Notes: a model not told the origin generated them from the sequence alone. DNA of 64,000 nucleotides from Bacteroidales bacterium (GCA_016290295.1 JAEETJ010000005.1:62001-126000), one strand, 5' to 3'. Shown: positions 9,065 through 17,971, numbered from the stretch's first letter. A program made the numbers and translations.

Positions 9065-9874
9065 ATGGAAAAAATCATCATCGGCAATTACATCGGGAAT
9101 GAGCTTTCCGCCAACGATCCGGGCAAAGTACTGGCATACTACCATCAGCAGTACCCTTGCTCAAACGTGATGACACTACTCTACCTTAAAATGTTGGAGG
9201 AAGACCGTCCCAAAGAATACGAGAAGGTCAAATCAACCCTTTTACTATCCTTATACAATCGCAACAAATTCCACCAGTTCCAGCTAAGCAACCAACCACT
9301 TTATGCTGGCCATACGCACACCCCTGCAACAGCCGAAGACAAGACTGTTGCCGTTGAAGATAAGACTGTTACGACTGAAGACAAGGCAACGACAGTTGAA
9401 GAAAGCACTGTCACATTGCCTATAGAAAAAACTGAAGAAGAGCCAGTTACGCCCAATACATCGGTCATCAACGAGGTAAAGAAACTCATCAACAAAACAG
9501 GCACCGAGGCTCATCCTTCATCCATTGAAGAGGAAATGGGCATGGAGAAGACCTTCGAAGCACCGACCATCAACTTAGAGGAAGACCAGTCGGTGGTCAT
9601 CGACTCGCTCATTGCAAAATTCGGAGGCAATCCTTCCACAATTAAAAGAGCCGCCAAGATTTTAGAGCCGCTCGCCAACTATTCCGAAGGCAGCTTAGAC
9701 GAGGACGAAGAAATCGTAAGTAAAACATTAGCAATTATTTACGCCGAGCAAGGCTATAGTGGAAAAGCCATCAAGATGCTCAAAAAATTAAGCTTGATTT
9801 TTCCAGAAAAAAGTAGTATTTTTGCCAGTCATATTGAAATGATAAAGAACGGAAAATATAATCAAATAAATTAG
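9065..9874 (+). CDS. Conserved Bacteroidota hypothetical between lptE and secG
   Basis: 269 aa, no signal peptide. A helical N-terminal part (about 1-75) is followed by a low-complexity linker with repeated EDKTV/EDKAT units (about 90-120), then a helical C-terminal part (SLIAKFGGNPSTIKRAAKIL, AEQGYSGKAIKMLKKLSLIF) that looks like a tetratricopeptide-type repeat. Its position in the lptE-secG operon is conserved in this phylum. No function is assigned. Confidence 0.7.
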   Translation: MEKIIIGNYIGNELSANDPGKVLAYYHQQYPCSNVMTLLYLKMLEEDRPKEYEKVKSTLLLSLYNRNKFHQFQLSNQPLYAGHTHTPATAEDKTVAVEDKTVTTEDKATTVEESTVTLPIEKTEEEPVTPNTSVINEVKKLINKTGTEAHPSSIEEEMGMEKTFEAPTINLEEDQSVVIDSLIAKFGGNPSTIKRAAKILEPLANYSEGSLDEDEEIVSKTLAIIYAEQGYSGKAIKMLKKLSLIFPEKSSIFASHIEMIKNGKYNQIN

Positions 9875-9880
9875 AAAAAA

Positions 9881-10174
9881 ATGTTGACATTAGTAGTTGT
9901 ATTAGTAGTTATCGCATGTATCATTTTGGCTTTCATCGTATTGATTCAGAACTCCAAAGGTGGTGGTTTGGCTTCCAACTTCGCAGCCTCCAACCAGATC
10001 ATGGGTGTGAGAAAGACCACTGACTTTCTGGAAAAAGCCACTTGGGGACTTGCAGCTTTTGTCATGGTACTCTGCTTCGTATGCGCTTTCTTGGTAAAGA
10101 ACGAGTACAAAGCCAACAATCCATATTCTGGTCCTCAGACCGAGCAAGTTGATGACAGCGCAGCTGAAGAATAA
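9881..10174 (+). CDS. secG: Preprotein translocase subunit SecG
   Basis: 97 aa inner-membrane protein with two membrane helices (about 2-22 and 50-70) and the SecG signature LIQNSKGGGLASNF between them. It stimulates SecYEG export. An acidic tail ends in DDSAAEE. It is the last gene of the operon and is followed by a clear intrinsic terminator. Confidence 0.93.
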   Translation: MLTLVVVLVVIACIILAFIVLIQNSKGGGLASNFAASNQIMGVRKTTDFLEKATWGLAAFVMVLCFVCAFLVKNEYKANNPYSGPQTEQVDDSAAEE

Positions 10175-10197
10175 CATTCGAAGACCATAAAATCAAA

Positions 10198-10226
10198 AAG
10201 AGGATTTCGATAATCCTCTTTTTTTT
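10198..10226 (+). terminator. Intrinsic terminator of the lptE-secG operon
   Basis: AAGAGGATT-TCGAT-AATCCTCTT stem followed by TTTTTT. Confidence 0.9.
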
Positions 10227-10235
10227 GTCGTAAAA

Positions 10236-11138
10236 ATGAGCAAAAAAGATTGGTTATATTACTTATTATTAACATCTTCTGCCGTATTATGGGGCAGTTC
10301 ATTCATTTTTACAAAACAATTGCTCAATGTAGCGGAACCCGTCACCATCATTTTCTCCCGCCTATTGATTGCGGGCTTTCTGTTTTTGCTGATTTGTCTT
10401 CTATTCTTCCGCAAAGACATGAAGATAGACCGCAGGGATATCCCCACTGTTTTCGCTTTCAGCTGTTTTGAGCCATTTTTCTATTTTATCTGCGAGACAT
10501 ACAGTCTCACCCATTGCGACGCCTCGGTGGTATCCATCATTGTGGCCACCATCCCCATTGCCACGGCGTTTCTCTCCATGTTTTATTTCAAAGAGAACTT
10601 CACGCGGCTCAACATGTTCGGCATTTTTGTGTCCTTCACAGGTATTTTCATCATGTTGTTTCCTGCCTTTCTGAACGCCACCATAAGCGCACTTGGGGTG
10701 GTACTGGCCTTCGGCGCGGTTTTGTCTTCCGTTGGCTATATGTTTTTCCTGCGGAAACTGCCCGAGAAATACAATCCCGTGATCATCATCACCTACCAGA
10801 ATCTGATTGGCTTGGTATTGTTCACCCCGCTTCTGTTTCTCATCACCGACGCCCCCGAGATTCCTCATCAGATAACAGCACTTTTCAGCACCCCATACCT
10901 CTATTATCTGGTATCTTTGGCTATTTTATGCTCCGCCTTGGCCTTCATGTTCTACCTGCAGAGCATGCGTCATTTCGGGGTGGGCAAAGCCAACACCTTC
11001 ACCAATCTCATCCCCATCGTCACCGCCATCTTGTCATTTTTCCTATTGAAAGAAGAATTCCCATTATATAAGATTCTTGGAATTATCATTGTCATCACAG
11101 GCATTTTCCTGGTGCAAAAGAGAACTTCGAAGGTGTGA
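10236..11138 (+). CDS. EamA/DMT-family transporter
   Basis: 300 aa with about ten hydrophobic helices in two homologous halves (N-terminal GSSFIFTKQLL; C-terminal FYLQSMRHFGVGKA, then LIPIVTAILSFFLLKEEF), the layout of drug/metabolite exporters in the inner membrane. The substrate is unknown. It begins 10 bases after the secG terminator and ends before a heptamer repeat tract. Confidence 0.85.
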   Translation: MSKKDWLYYLLLTSSAVLWGSSFIFTKQLLNVAEPVTIIFSRLLIAGFLFLLICLLFFRKDMKIDRRDIPTVFAFSCFEPFFYFICETYSLTHCDASVVSIIVATIPIATAFLSMFYFKENFTRLNMFGIFVSFTGIFIMLFPAFLNATISALGVVLAFGAVLSSVGYMFFLRKLPEKYNPVIIITYQNLIGLVLFTPLLFLITDAPEIPHQITALFSTPYLYYLVSLAILCSALAFMFYLQSMRHFGVGKANTFTNLIPIVTAILSFFLLKEEFPLYKILGIIIVITGIFLVQKRTSKV

Positions 11139-11142
11139 GTCC

Positions 11143-11186
11143 AGGGGACAGTTGACAATTGACAATTGACAATTGACAATTGACAG
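11143..11186. repeat. GACAATT heptamer array
   Basis: About six GACAATT/GACAGTT units in tandem. Confidence 0.9.
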
Positions 11187-11339
11187 TTGGAAGGGGGATG
11201 GCAAAGTGCGACACGGAAAAGAATTGTTTTCTTTTCATCTGGCTTGCGCAATTTCTCCGACTGTCATGCTTGTATTCCATGGAGAAGATGTGGGTTTTAT
11301 GGGTGCAAAAGCACTAATTTTTTGTTTTCACTTGCTGTC

Positions 11340-11459
11340 CTAATTTTGGGGAGTATTATAACTCATCGGGTCCACACTCAGCCAGATGCTCAGGTCGCTG
11401 CTGTAATATCTTGCTCCAAAGTAGCTTAGACCTGTTTCCGTATCTTTTTCTTTGGCGGA
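11340..11459 (-). pseudogene. Rhs/YD-repeat core fragment
   Basis: The C-terminal part of ORF 11340-11603 reads FSAKEKDTETGLSYFGARYY and continues SSDLSIWLSVDPM, the Rhs-associated core motif that ends the conserved shell of Rhs polymorphic toxins. It stops a few residues later (SYNTPQN) with no toxin domain. The sequence before it in the ORF is not clearly Rhs, so this is a remnant. A second Rhs piece lies at 12167-12534 on the same strand. Confidence 0.75.
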
Positions 11460-11609
11460 GAAGGTGTGAATCGCCCACAAAAAACACAAATTGGCATAGC
11501 AAGAGTTTTCTCCATAGTTATGCGGAATCAGTAAGCAATATGTCTGGACTATGTTCATGGATGATTTTTGATTGGGTAATGGTACAAAAACACCATAAAA
11601 CAATTTAAT

Positions 11610-12170
11610 CTACTTGTTTGTATGTTTTTTTTGAGACAAATCCGATAGCACATAATTAATGCCTTTTATGTCTTCAGTGATTACAGGTGGCCCATTTTGA
11701 ATGTCTGTTGACCTGTATCGTATCTTTTTACCATGATATCTGAATGTTATGTCGTAAGGTATTTCTGAAGTTCCTATAAGACCAGAATGTTTTGTTATAT
11801 TTTTGATAGTAAGAAAATAAGTCTCATTTACTTTGACTATTTCTTTTGTTTGACATCTTTCGTTTTTGATAGAAATAATAGTGTATCTGTATAGGTGTGT
11901 GGTATCTTCGATATCAATGGCATAATATTTACTGTAATTCTGTATTCTTGTTACGACAAAAGGGGTTGAATGATTAAAATTATGTTGATATTCAACGGCT
12001 ATTTTATCAAAATGTTGCGCAAGAATGGATTCCATCCATTTTTGCTTATCAAACGAGGTGTCATTATCTATTTGTTGCAAATAACGAGCAGTATCTGTTC
12101 CACTATTAACCTGTCCATTAGCATAGCCAAACAGTATCAACACCCCTATAACCAATATTAATTTCTTCAT
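11610..12170 (-). CDS. Small secreted protein between Rhs fragments
   Basis: 186 aa with a signal peptide (MKKLILVIGVLILFGYANG). The mature part is hydrophilic and mixed alpha/beta with no motif I recognise. Its ATG overlaps the stop of the upstream Rhs fragment ORF (ATGA), the coupling often seen between an Rhs toxin tip and its immunity gene. An envelope immunity protein is therefore a possibility, but it rests on context only. The AT-rich composition differs from the housekeeping genes around it. Confidence 0.55.
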   Translation of the reverse strand: MKKLILVIGVLILFGYANGQVNSGTDTARYLQQIDNDTSFDKQKWMESILAQHFDKIAVEYQHNFNHSTPFVVTRIQNYSKYYAIDIEDTTHLYRYTIISIKNERCQTKEIVKVNETYFLTIKNITKHSGLIGTSEIPYDITFRYHGKKIRYRSTDIQNGPPVITEDIKGINYVLSDLSQKKHTNK

Positions 12171-12534
12171 TCTATATATTTTTTTGGCGTAGGTTGTCTA
12201 GTCTGTAACTGGTCATAATCATACATCACACTGGTACCATTGCCATACACAACACTTTCTTTCAGCTCGAACTCATTGTATCTTATGTCATTTATATAAG
12301 GATACGGAGTGCCATTTTTCACCCCCTTCACCCGCTGCAGCATGCCGCCCTTGTTGTACTCATAATTCACCTCCTCCCCGTCGGGGTAAGTCATATTCTG
12401 TATTCTGAAGTTCGCTTCGCGCAAATTTGGCTGCGCCTCAGAAGAGAAAACTTGTTTTCTCTTCTGAGGCTTGCACAAATTTTCCAAGAGTCATACTCAT
12501 ATTCCATGGCGAAGGTGTAGGTTTTAGAGTTACA
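12167..12534 (-). pseudogene. Interrupted Rhs/YD-repeat fragment
   Basis: In the minus frame, TYTFAMEYEYDSW (about 12485-12525) and FRIQNMTYPDGEEVNYEYN onward are two parts of one Rhs repeat in different frames, separated by a roughly 75-bp palindromic insert. The downstream part continues GGMLQRVKGVKNGTPYPY and YGNGTSVMYDYD, then diverges and stops at a TGA that overlaps the next ATG. There is no full-length Rhs shell in the window. Confidence 0.72.
12435..12470. repeat. Perfect 17-bp inverted repeat inside the Rhs remnant
   Basis: GCCTCAGAAGAGAAAAC-TT-GTTTTCTCTTCTGAGGC, with weaker outer arms (CAAATTT type). A degenerate relative with the same left flank sits near 11225-11250. Confidence 0.9.
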
Positions 12535-12544
12535 AAATTACAAA

Positions 12545-12664
12545 TTATTCTTCATTCTGTTTTCTTTTTGTTTTTTTCATTTCCGCCTGTATCTGCTTGC
12601 CAGAGGCCTCCACCACCTTGCCGTTGATGTAGATGCTTACCCTGCGGGTGCTGCTCTTTGCCAT
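12545..12664 (-). pseudogene. Truncated phage tail tape-measure-like N-terminus
   Basis: A 39-codon ORF on the minus strand, starting MAKSSTRRVSIYINGKVVEA and continuing SGKQIQAEMKK, then a lysine-rich end and a stop. The opening resembles the N-terminus of tape-measure proteins of Bacteroides prophages (xxTRRxxxYINGxxVxxSxKxIxxEM). It is far too short for a working protein, so it is read as a phage remnant. Family assignment is from memory of the motif. Confidence 0.45.
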
Positions 12665-12739
12665 AACTGTTGTTTTGGCAAGGTTGATCTATACGTCAAG
12701 CAACGGATGGAACAAAGAAATATCACAGACGAATGCAAG

Positions 12740-13309
12740 CTAATTAGTCTGCAGAGAGCTTTCCTTTTTTGCATACACATCTATCTTCTCACGTATAGTT
12801 TCAATAATTTCTTCACATTTTTCATCACTAAGATTGACTCCAAAATTGATATTTCGTCCTTTGTGACGCAGCAGCTGGATTCGTTCTTCGATTTTCCCTG
12901 AAATACTAAAGTGAACAAGTAATTGCTCATATTGAGAGAGTTCTAATAATCCAACATCCTTAACATTGCTCCACGGAATTTTTTTAGATTTACCAATAAT
13001 TCGGCCCTTGTTGACTATATATAAAAAGTCTGCATCATACTGGATTATTTCTTCTCCTTTGACTTGCCATAACACCTCGCCTATAAAGTATAGAATGATA
13101 GGACAAAAGATTACACAACCTCCTATTAGCCACAATATTATTTCAAAATAATCAGTAACATTAAATCTATTATGATTTATAAGCGTGTGCTCTATATAAT
13201 ATGAGATGTAGGAAAATAAAAGGAAACAAACAAACGCTCCTAAAATAGACATAAACACTACCGATCTGCATTTCGGATGACTTCTTGATAATGTTTTCAT
13301 ATAAAACAA
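12740..13309 (-). CDS. Membrane protein of unknown function
   Basis: 189 aa. Two hydrophobic segments (about 18-38 and 55-80, ICQ-free, e.g. SILGAFVCFLLFSYISYY) are followed by a cytoplasmic domain with a WxxVKDV motif and LVHFSISGKIEERIQLLRHK, reminiscent of bacterial PH-like domains. It has low GC and sits next to the Rhs/phage debris. An orphan immunity gene is possible but unproven. ATG at 13300 is an alternative start. Confidence 0.55.
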   Translation of the reverse strand: MFYMKTLSRSHPKCRSVVFMSILGAFVCFLLFSYISYYIEHTLINHNRFNVTDYFEIILWLIGGCVIFCPIILYFIGEVLWQVKGEEIIQYDADFLYIVNKGRIIGKSKKIPWSNVKDVGLLELSQYEQLLVHFSISGKIEERIQLLRHKGRNINFGVNLSDEKCEEIIETIREKIDVYAKKESSLQTN

Positions 13310-13540
13310 ATGGGGACTTCTATTTTTAATATTTTCACGTTATACTTTCAGACATTGCGAAGTCCGCTAAACAAGATCTAAAAATACGACAGGGCAAAGT
13401 TACATATTATTTTTTGATTTTCAAGTGTTTATTGCATTTTTTTATTTTAAAATAGAGGATGATATTTTGCTGTTAATCAATATGTTGTGTATTTAGATTA
13501 TGGATAATCGTTTGATGACAGACGGTCGCATATCTGAAAC

Positions 13541-13772
13541 CCCTGACGGGGTAAACAGAGGAATATGACATATCATTGGCAGGCTGCTAGGCCTGCCGGG
13601 CTCGGTAGAAACGGAAGGTTACACCAAGAATTTATCGCAGGCCGTCAGGTCTGCGGGCAAAAAGCATGTATCATTCTCTGGAATTGAGCCCGCACACCTC
13701 TGGCGTGCGAAAAGAATGTATGGAGATACGGCATTTCTACCAACCCCTGCACTCCTGACGGAGTGCAACTTC
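13541..13772. repeat. Cluster of five short hairpins with CC-TGAC-GG-like cores
   Basis: ACCCCTGACGGGGT, GGCAGGCtgctagGCCTGCC, CGCAGGCCgtcaGGTCTGCG, GCACACCTCTGGCGTGC and GCACTCCTGACGGAGTGC follow one another with 30-60 bp spacing. Confidence 0.65.
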
Positions 13773-13868
13773 CATCAATGCGAAACAATGCCACATTAGC
13801 TGATATGAAAAATTTAGGCGGTAGTCGTGAGTTACAAGACTAAAAGGGATAATTCTGTTATAAAATAA

Positions 13869-13893
13869 GGCTGCCGTAATACGACAGCCCTAC
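13869..13893 (-). repeat. REP-like hairpin, GTAGGGCTGTC family
   Basis: Reverse complement reads GTAGGGCTGTCGTATTACGG and then CAGCC. It is the same family as 8481-8505. Confidence 0.75.
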
Positions 13894-13935
13894 AATATTA
13901 TGATGTAATTCTGAATTTTGAATTCTAAATTTCTT

Positions 13936-15090
13936 TTAGTTCTTCAGCGCGGCGATTTCCTTGATGGCGGTGATGGCTGCGTCGATATCGGCTTCGGTGT
14001 TGAATGCACCGATACTCAGACGGACTGTACCGTGGATATCAATTGTACCAATACCCACATGCACCTTGGGAGCGCATTGCAAACCGGTACGGCAAGCGAT
14101 ATCATAGTCCACATCCAGCATAGTACCCACATCACCAGCTTCAAAGCCATTGATGTTGATGGACATCACAGGATTGTGGTTCTCGACTGATTCAGCGCAA
14201 TACAAGGTAACACCCGGAATATCTTTGATGCCGAGGCGCAGTTTCTCCCACAGTTTCATTTCCTGAGCATGAATATTCTCAACACCTTTCTCCATCACCC
14301 ATTTCACGCCCGCATGCAAACCGGCCACACCCAAAACGTTCAGGGTTCCGGCTTCCAAACGATAAGGATATTCATCCAAATGACCAGGATATGCGGAACG
14401 CACACCTGTGCCACCGAAGCGGGTATGTTTGATTTCAATGCCTTCACGCACATAGGAACCACCGATACCAGTGGGTCCCATCAAGCATTTATGGCCAGTA
14501 AAAGCATAGCAGTCAACACCATAGTTAATCATATCCATGGTATTGGCACCAGCGCCCTGGCTACCGTCCACCACAAAAATCAGACCGTGTTTCTTACAAA
14601 TTTTACCGATTTCGGCAATGGGCTGCACAGTACCTATCACATTGGAGCACTGAGTACAAACCACAAATTTGGTATTCGGTTTGATAGCTTTCTCAATATC
14701 ATCAGGATCCACATAGCCATGCTTGTCAAAAGGCACATAAGTAACGTCGATAATACCTCTTTCCTGCATTACATATAAAGGACGCAGAACTGAGTTATGC
14801 TCAAGCATAGTGGTAATCACATGAGCACCTTTTTCCACCAAACCTTGTATCAATATGTTTAAAGAATCCGTGGCATTATAACTGAAAGTCAAACGATTAG
14901 GGTCTTCACCACCGTTGAATAATTTCATGAGCATTTTACGAGTCTCCTCAACCATTTCGCCTGTTTCAATTGCAGCGTCAAAGCCCGAACGACCAGGACT
15001 TACACCATGGTCACGGTAAAAGCTGTTCATAAAATCATAAACCTCTACAGGCTTAGGGAAAGAAGTTGCAGAATTGTCTAAATATATCAT
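13936..15090 (-). CDS. Class V aminotransferase, cysteine desulfurase family
   Basis: 384 aa PLP enzyme. It starts MIYLDNSATSFPKP and has the PLP-lysine motif FTGHKCLMGPTG. The N-terminus and the C-terminal GLQCAPKVHVGIGT resemble the EF2568-type branch (TIGR01977) of cysteine desulfurases rather than classical SufS or IscS. Cys in GLQCAP could be the persulfide-carrying residue. No suf or isc partner lies next to it, so whether it feeds Fe-S assembly or acts on another sulfur/selenium substrate is open. Confidence 0.82.
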   Translation of the reverse strand: MIYLDNSATSFPKPVEVYDFMNSFYRDHGVSPGRSGFDAAIETGEMVEETRKMLMKLFNGGEDPNRLTFSYNATDSLNILIQGLVEKGAHVITTMLEHNSVLRPLYVMQERGIIDVTYVPFDKHGYVDPDDIEKAIKPNTKFVVCTQCSNVIGTVQPIAEIGKICKKHGLIFVVDGSQGAGANTMDMINYGVDCYAFTGHKCLMGPTGIGGSYVREGIEIKHTRFGGTGVRSAYPGHLDEYPYRLEAGTLNVLGVAGLHAGVKWVMEKGVENIHAQEMKLWEKLRLGIKDIPGVTLYCAESVENHNPVMSININGFEAGDVGTMLDVDYDIACRTGLQCAPKVHVGIGTIDIHGTVRLSIGAFNTEADIDAAITAIKEIAALKN

Positions 15091-15113
15091 ATCTTTACCT
15101 TTTAAAATCGGTG

Positions 15114-15121
15114 CAAAGATA
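15114..15121 (-). promoter_or_regulatory. Bacteroidota -7 element (minus strand)
   Basis: Reverse complement TATCTTTG, 24 bases before the aminotransferase ATG. Confidence 0.55.
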
Positions 15122-15232
15122 CGAATTTTTTGTTAATAAAAGTTAATTCAGCAAAAAAAAGTACAGTAAATTATTAAACTCAAAATGTTTATTTCTTTTT
15201 GTTTGAAAGCAATATCTTGCAATAAGTTATTG

Positions 15233-15240
15233 TACTTTTG
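15233..15240 (+). promoter_or_regulatory. Bacteroidota -7 element upstream of the OmpA lipoprotein
   Basis: TACTTTTG fits TAnnTTTG and lies 76 bases before the start codon, implying a moderate 5' leader. Confidence 0.45.
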
Positions 15241-15315
15241 CATATCTATATTTAATAGGTATAAAAGCAAATTTGTCATCAAATTTAACAAAACAAACTA
15301 TAACAAAAGACAGAA

Positions 15316-16302
15316 ATGAAAAAGAAAGTTTTAATTTCAGGATTATTAGTAGTCGGCTTATTACTTTCCGGTTGTGTCACCAAGCAGAAATATGCCGAAT
15401 TGGAAGACAGCTACAGAATTTGCTCCGACAACTTGGCCGTGTTGAACCAGGACAATATCAATACCGTCAACCAGAACAAACAATTGGAGCAGCAGGTGGA
15501 GCAGTTGAAAGCAAAAACCAAACAGCTTTCCGCTGACACTCTCACACTCAGCAAGAAACTGGCCCAATCCGAGAAAGACCTGGCCAAGGCCATCCGTGAC
15601 TATGACGAACTGCTGAAACAATTTGCGGAGCTCAACATGAGCAACAATACTCAGGTGAACAAGCTGCTCAGCGACATTGAGAAAATCAAAGCCCAGCTGA
15701 ACGAGCGCGAGGCAGAGATCAACCAGCAACGCGACGAGCTGAACTTAGCCACCATGGAACTGTCAGATAAGGAGGCTCGTTTGGGTGAACTGCAAAAGAT
15801 TCTGGATCAGAAAGATGCAGAAGTCCGCAAACTGAAAGAAACCGTTTCAGCTGCCTTAAAAGGCTTTGAAGGTAGCGGTCTGAATGTTTATGAGAAAAAT
15901 GGCAAAGTATATGTGTCCATGGAAGACAAACTGTTGTTCTCTTCTGGCAGCTGGGTTATCAATAGCGAAGGTATGCAAGCCATTTCCAAATTGGCAGAAG
16001 TGCTGGAAAAAGATGAGGATATTTCCGTGCTGATTGAAGGTCATACCGACAACGTGCCATACAAAGGTGCTGGTCAGGTGAAAGACAACTGGGATTTGAG
16101 CGTACTGCGTGCCACCGCTGTTGTCAAAGCCATCCTGAGCAACAAGAACATCGCTCCCTCACGTCTGTCCGCCTCTGGCAGAAGCGAATACTACCCCATC
16201 GACCCCAGCAACACTGCTGAGGCACGCGCCAAGAACCGTCGTACCGAAATCATTCTGACTCCGAAATTGGACGAACTGTTCCAGATTATCAATCAGAACT
16301 AA
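15316..16302 (+). CDS. OmpA-family lipoprotein with coiled coil
   Basis: 328 aa. Lipobox LSGC (Cys20), then a long coiled coil (about 35-180, repeated QLEQQVEQLKAKTKQLS-type heptads) and a C-terminal OmpA-like peptidoglycan-binding domain (VLIEGHTDNVPYKG and ARAKNRRTEIILTP). It anchors the outer membrane to peptidoglycan. The coiled coil would span part of the periplasm. It is followed 6 bases later by mutY and may share its transcript. Confidence 0.9.
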   Translation: MKKKVLISGLLVVGLLLSGCVTKQKYAELEDSYRICSDNLAVLNQDNINTVNQNKQLEQQVEQLKAKTKQLSADTLTLSKKLAQSEKDLAKAIRDYDELLKQFAELNMSNNTQVNKLLSDIEKIKAQLNEREAEINQQRDELNLATMELSDKEARLGELQKILDQKDAEVRKLKETVSAALKGFEGSGLNVYEKNGKVYVSMEDKLLFSSGSWVINSEGMQAISKLAEVLEKDEDISVLIEGHTDNVPYKGAGQVKDNWDLSVLRATAVVKAILSNKNIAPSRLSASGRSEYYPIDPSNTAEARAKNRRTEIILTPKLDELFQIINQN

Positions 16303-16308
16303 GTTCTC

Positions 16309-17298
16309 ATGCAATTTACTGATATACTGCTTCATTGGTATGCAGACAACAAGCGTTCACTCCCTTGGCGGGGTGAACGCGATGTTTATAAGATATGGGT
16401 ATCCGAAATCATTTTGCAGCAAACCCGTATCGTCCAAGGCTGGGAATATTACCTACGTTTCATCCAAACCTTCCCAACAGTTAAAGCTTTAGCCGAGGCC
16501 GAGGAGGAAGAGGTGTTGCGTGTATGGCAGGGATTAGGCTACTACTCGCGTGCCCGCAACCTGCACGCCGCCGCCAAAAAAGTCATGCAAGAGCACGGGG
16601 GAGTTTTTCCAAAGACATACGAACAAGTGCGCCAGCTCAAAGGCATAGGCGACTACACTGCCGCCGCCATCTGCTCTTTCGCTTACGGGCTACCCTACCC
16701 CGCTGTGGATGGCAATGTGTTGCGCATCATCAGCAGAGTTTCCGGCATCCACGACAATATCATGGAAGTCCGCACCAAGAAGCAAATCACCGAACTTTGC
16801 CACAAACTGATGAAAGGGGCTGACCCTGCGGATTTTAACCAAGCGCTCATGGATTTTGGTTCTTTACAGTGCACTCCCAAAAGTCCACAATGCGAGAGCT
16901 GTCCCCTGAAAAACGAATGCTACGCATACCAGCATGACGAAGTGGAAATGCTGCCTGTCAGTATCAAAAACCTACAAGTCAAGGACCGTTTTTTCCATTT
17001 CTTTGTATGCATTCAGGAAGGCCAGATCTTTATTGAAAAACGAGCGGAAGATGACATCTGGAAAGGCCTGTATCAGTTGCCCCTGAAAGAAACAAAGGAG
17101 AACAAACAACTGAAATACAGATTATTGTATCAGACAAAACATCAGTTAACACATCAGACTATCCACGCTTCCTTCTACGACATTCCTGACGCTAAAAAAT
17201 TACCAGCCCCTGCCGGACAAAGGCTGACTATACCGCTAATCGAACTCGGCAATTATGCCTTCCCGCAACTCATTGTAAAATTCTTCAACAAAATATGA
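16309..17298 (+). CDS. mutY: Adenine DNA glycosylase
   Basis: Removes adenine opposite 8-oxoguanine in base-excision repair. 329 aa with the HhH segment LKGIGDYTAAAICSFAYG, catalytic Asp in AVDGNVLRIISR, the [4Fe-4S] ligands CTPKSPQCESCPLKNEC, and a C-terminal NUDIX-like domain that reads the 8-oxoG strand. A characteristic N-terminal WYADNKRSLPWR is present. It precedes nth by a 31-base repeat-derived gap. Confidence 0.95.
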   Translation: MQFTDILLHWYADNKRSLPWRGERDVYKIWVSEIILQQTRIVQGWEYYLRFIQTFPTVKALAEAEEEEVLRVWQGLGYYSRARNLHAAAKKVMQEHGGVFPKTYEQVRQLKGIGDYTAAAICSFAYGLPYPAVDGNVLRIISRVSGIHDNIMEVRTKKQITELCHKLMKGADPADFNQALMDFGSLQCTPKSPQCESCPLKNECYAYQHDEVEMLPVSIKNLQVKDRFFHFFVCIQEGQIFIEKRAEDDIWKGLYQLPLKETKENKQLKYRLLYQTKHQLTHQTIHASFYDIPDAKKLPAPAGQRLTIPLIELGNYAFPQLIVKFFNKI

Positions 17299-17329
17299 AT
17301 TGTGCATTGTGAATTGTAAATTGTGCATT

Positions 17330-17971
17330 ATGAAAAAGAAAATTCAACAAAAATACGATTTCCTGATTCCCTATTTTGAGGAACACATGCCTGTGGCGGA
17401 GCCCGAATTACAGTACACCAACAGCTATGAATTGTTAGTGGCTGTAGTACTTTCGGCACAATGCACCGACAAGCGAGTTAACATGGTCACTCCAGCTCTG
17501 TTCCAACATTATCCCAGTCCGTTCGACTTGGCAAAAGCTTCAGTAGAAGATATTTACGAGCACATCAAATCAGTCTCATATCCCAACAACAAAGCCAAGC
17601 ATCTGAAAGGGCTGGCAGAAGCGTTGGTGGAGCGTTTCAATGGTGTTGTGCCCAACAACATGGAAGAGTTGCAAATGCTGCCAGGTGTAGGTCGCAAGAC
17701 CGCCAACGTCATCCTGGCGGTCATCTTTGACAAACCTGCCTTTGCCGTGGACACACACGTGTTCCGGGTGGCTAACCGCATCGGCATTGTGGAGAATGCC
17801 GACACCCCGCTGAAGGTCGAGCAGCAGCTTACCGAGGCCTTCCCCGACGAGGTCATCCCCAAGGCTCACCACTGGCTCATCCTGCACGGCCGTTATGTCT
17901 GCCTCGCCCGCAAACCTAAATGCGAAGAGTGCGGGTTGACGGGGATTTGCGAGTATTACAAGGGGAAATAA
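17330..17971 (+). CDS. nth: Endonuclease III
   Basis: DNA glycosylase/AP lyase for oxidised pyrimidines. The track start at 17300 translates a heptamer-like repeat (TTGTGCATTGTGAATTG), so ATG at 17330 is preferred, giving MKKKIQQKYDFL and 213 aa. It has HhH LPGVGRKTANVIL with the catalytic Lys, Asp in AVDTHVFRV and the Fe-S ligands CLARKPKCEECGLTGIC. The two HhH repair glycosylases mutY and nth lie in tandem. Confidence 0.95.
   Translation: MKKKIQQKYDFLIPYFEEHMPVAEPELQYTNSYELLVAVVLSAQCTDKRVNMVTPALFQHYPSPFDLAKASVEDIYEHIKSVSYPNNKAKHLKGLAEALVERFNGVVPNNMEELQMLPGVGRKTANVILAVIFDKPAFAVDTHVFRVANRIGIVENADTPLKVEQQLTEAFPDEVIPKAHHWLILHGRYVCLARKPKCEECGLTGICEYYKGK

Larger units (their letters stand above)
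13310..13935. other. Gene-free stretch with hairpin field
   Basis: No plausible gene. The first 180 bases are AT-rich. From 13541 to about 13772 there are five short hairpins (see the repeat entry), then a REP-like element at 13869. Confidence 0.7.
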
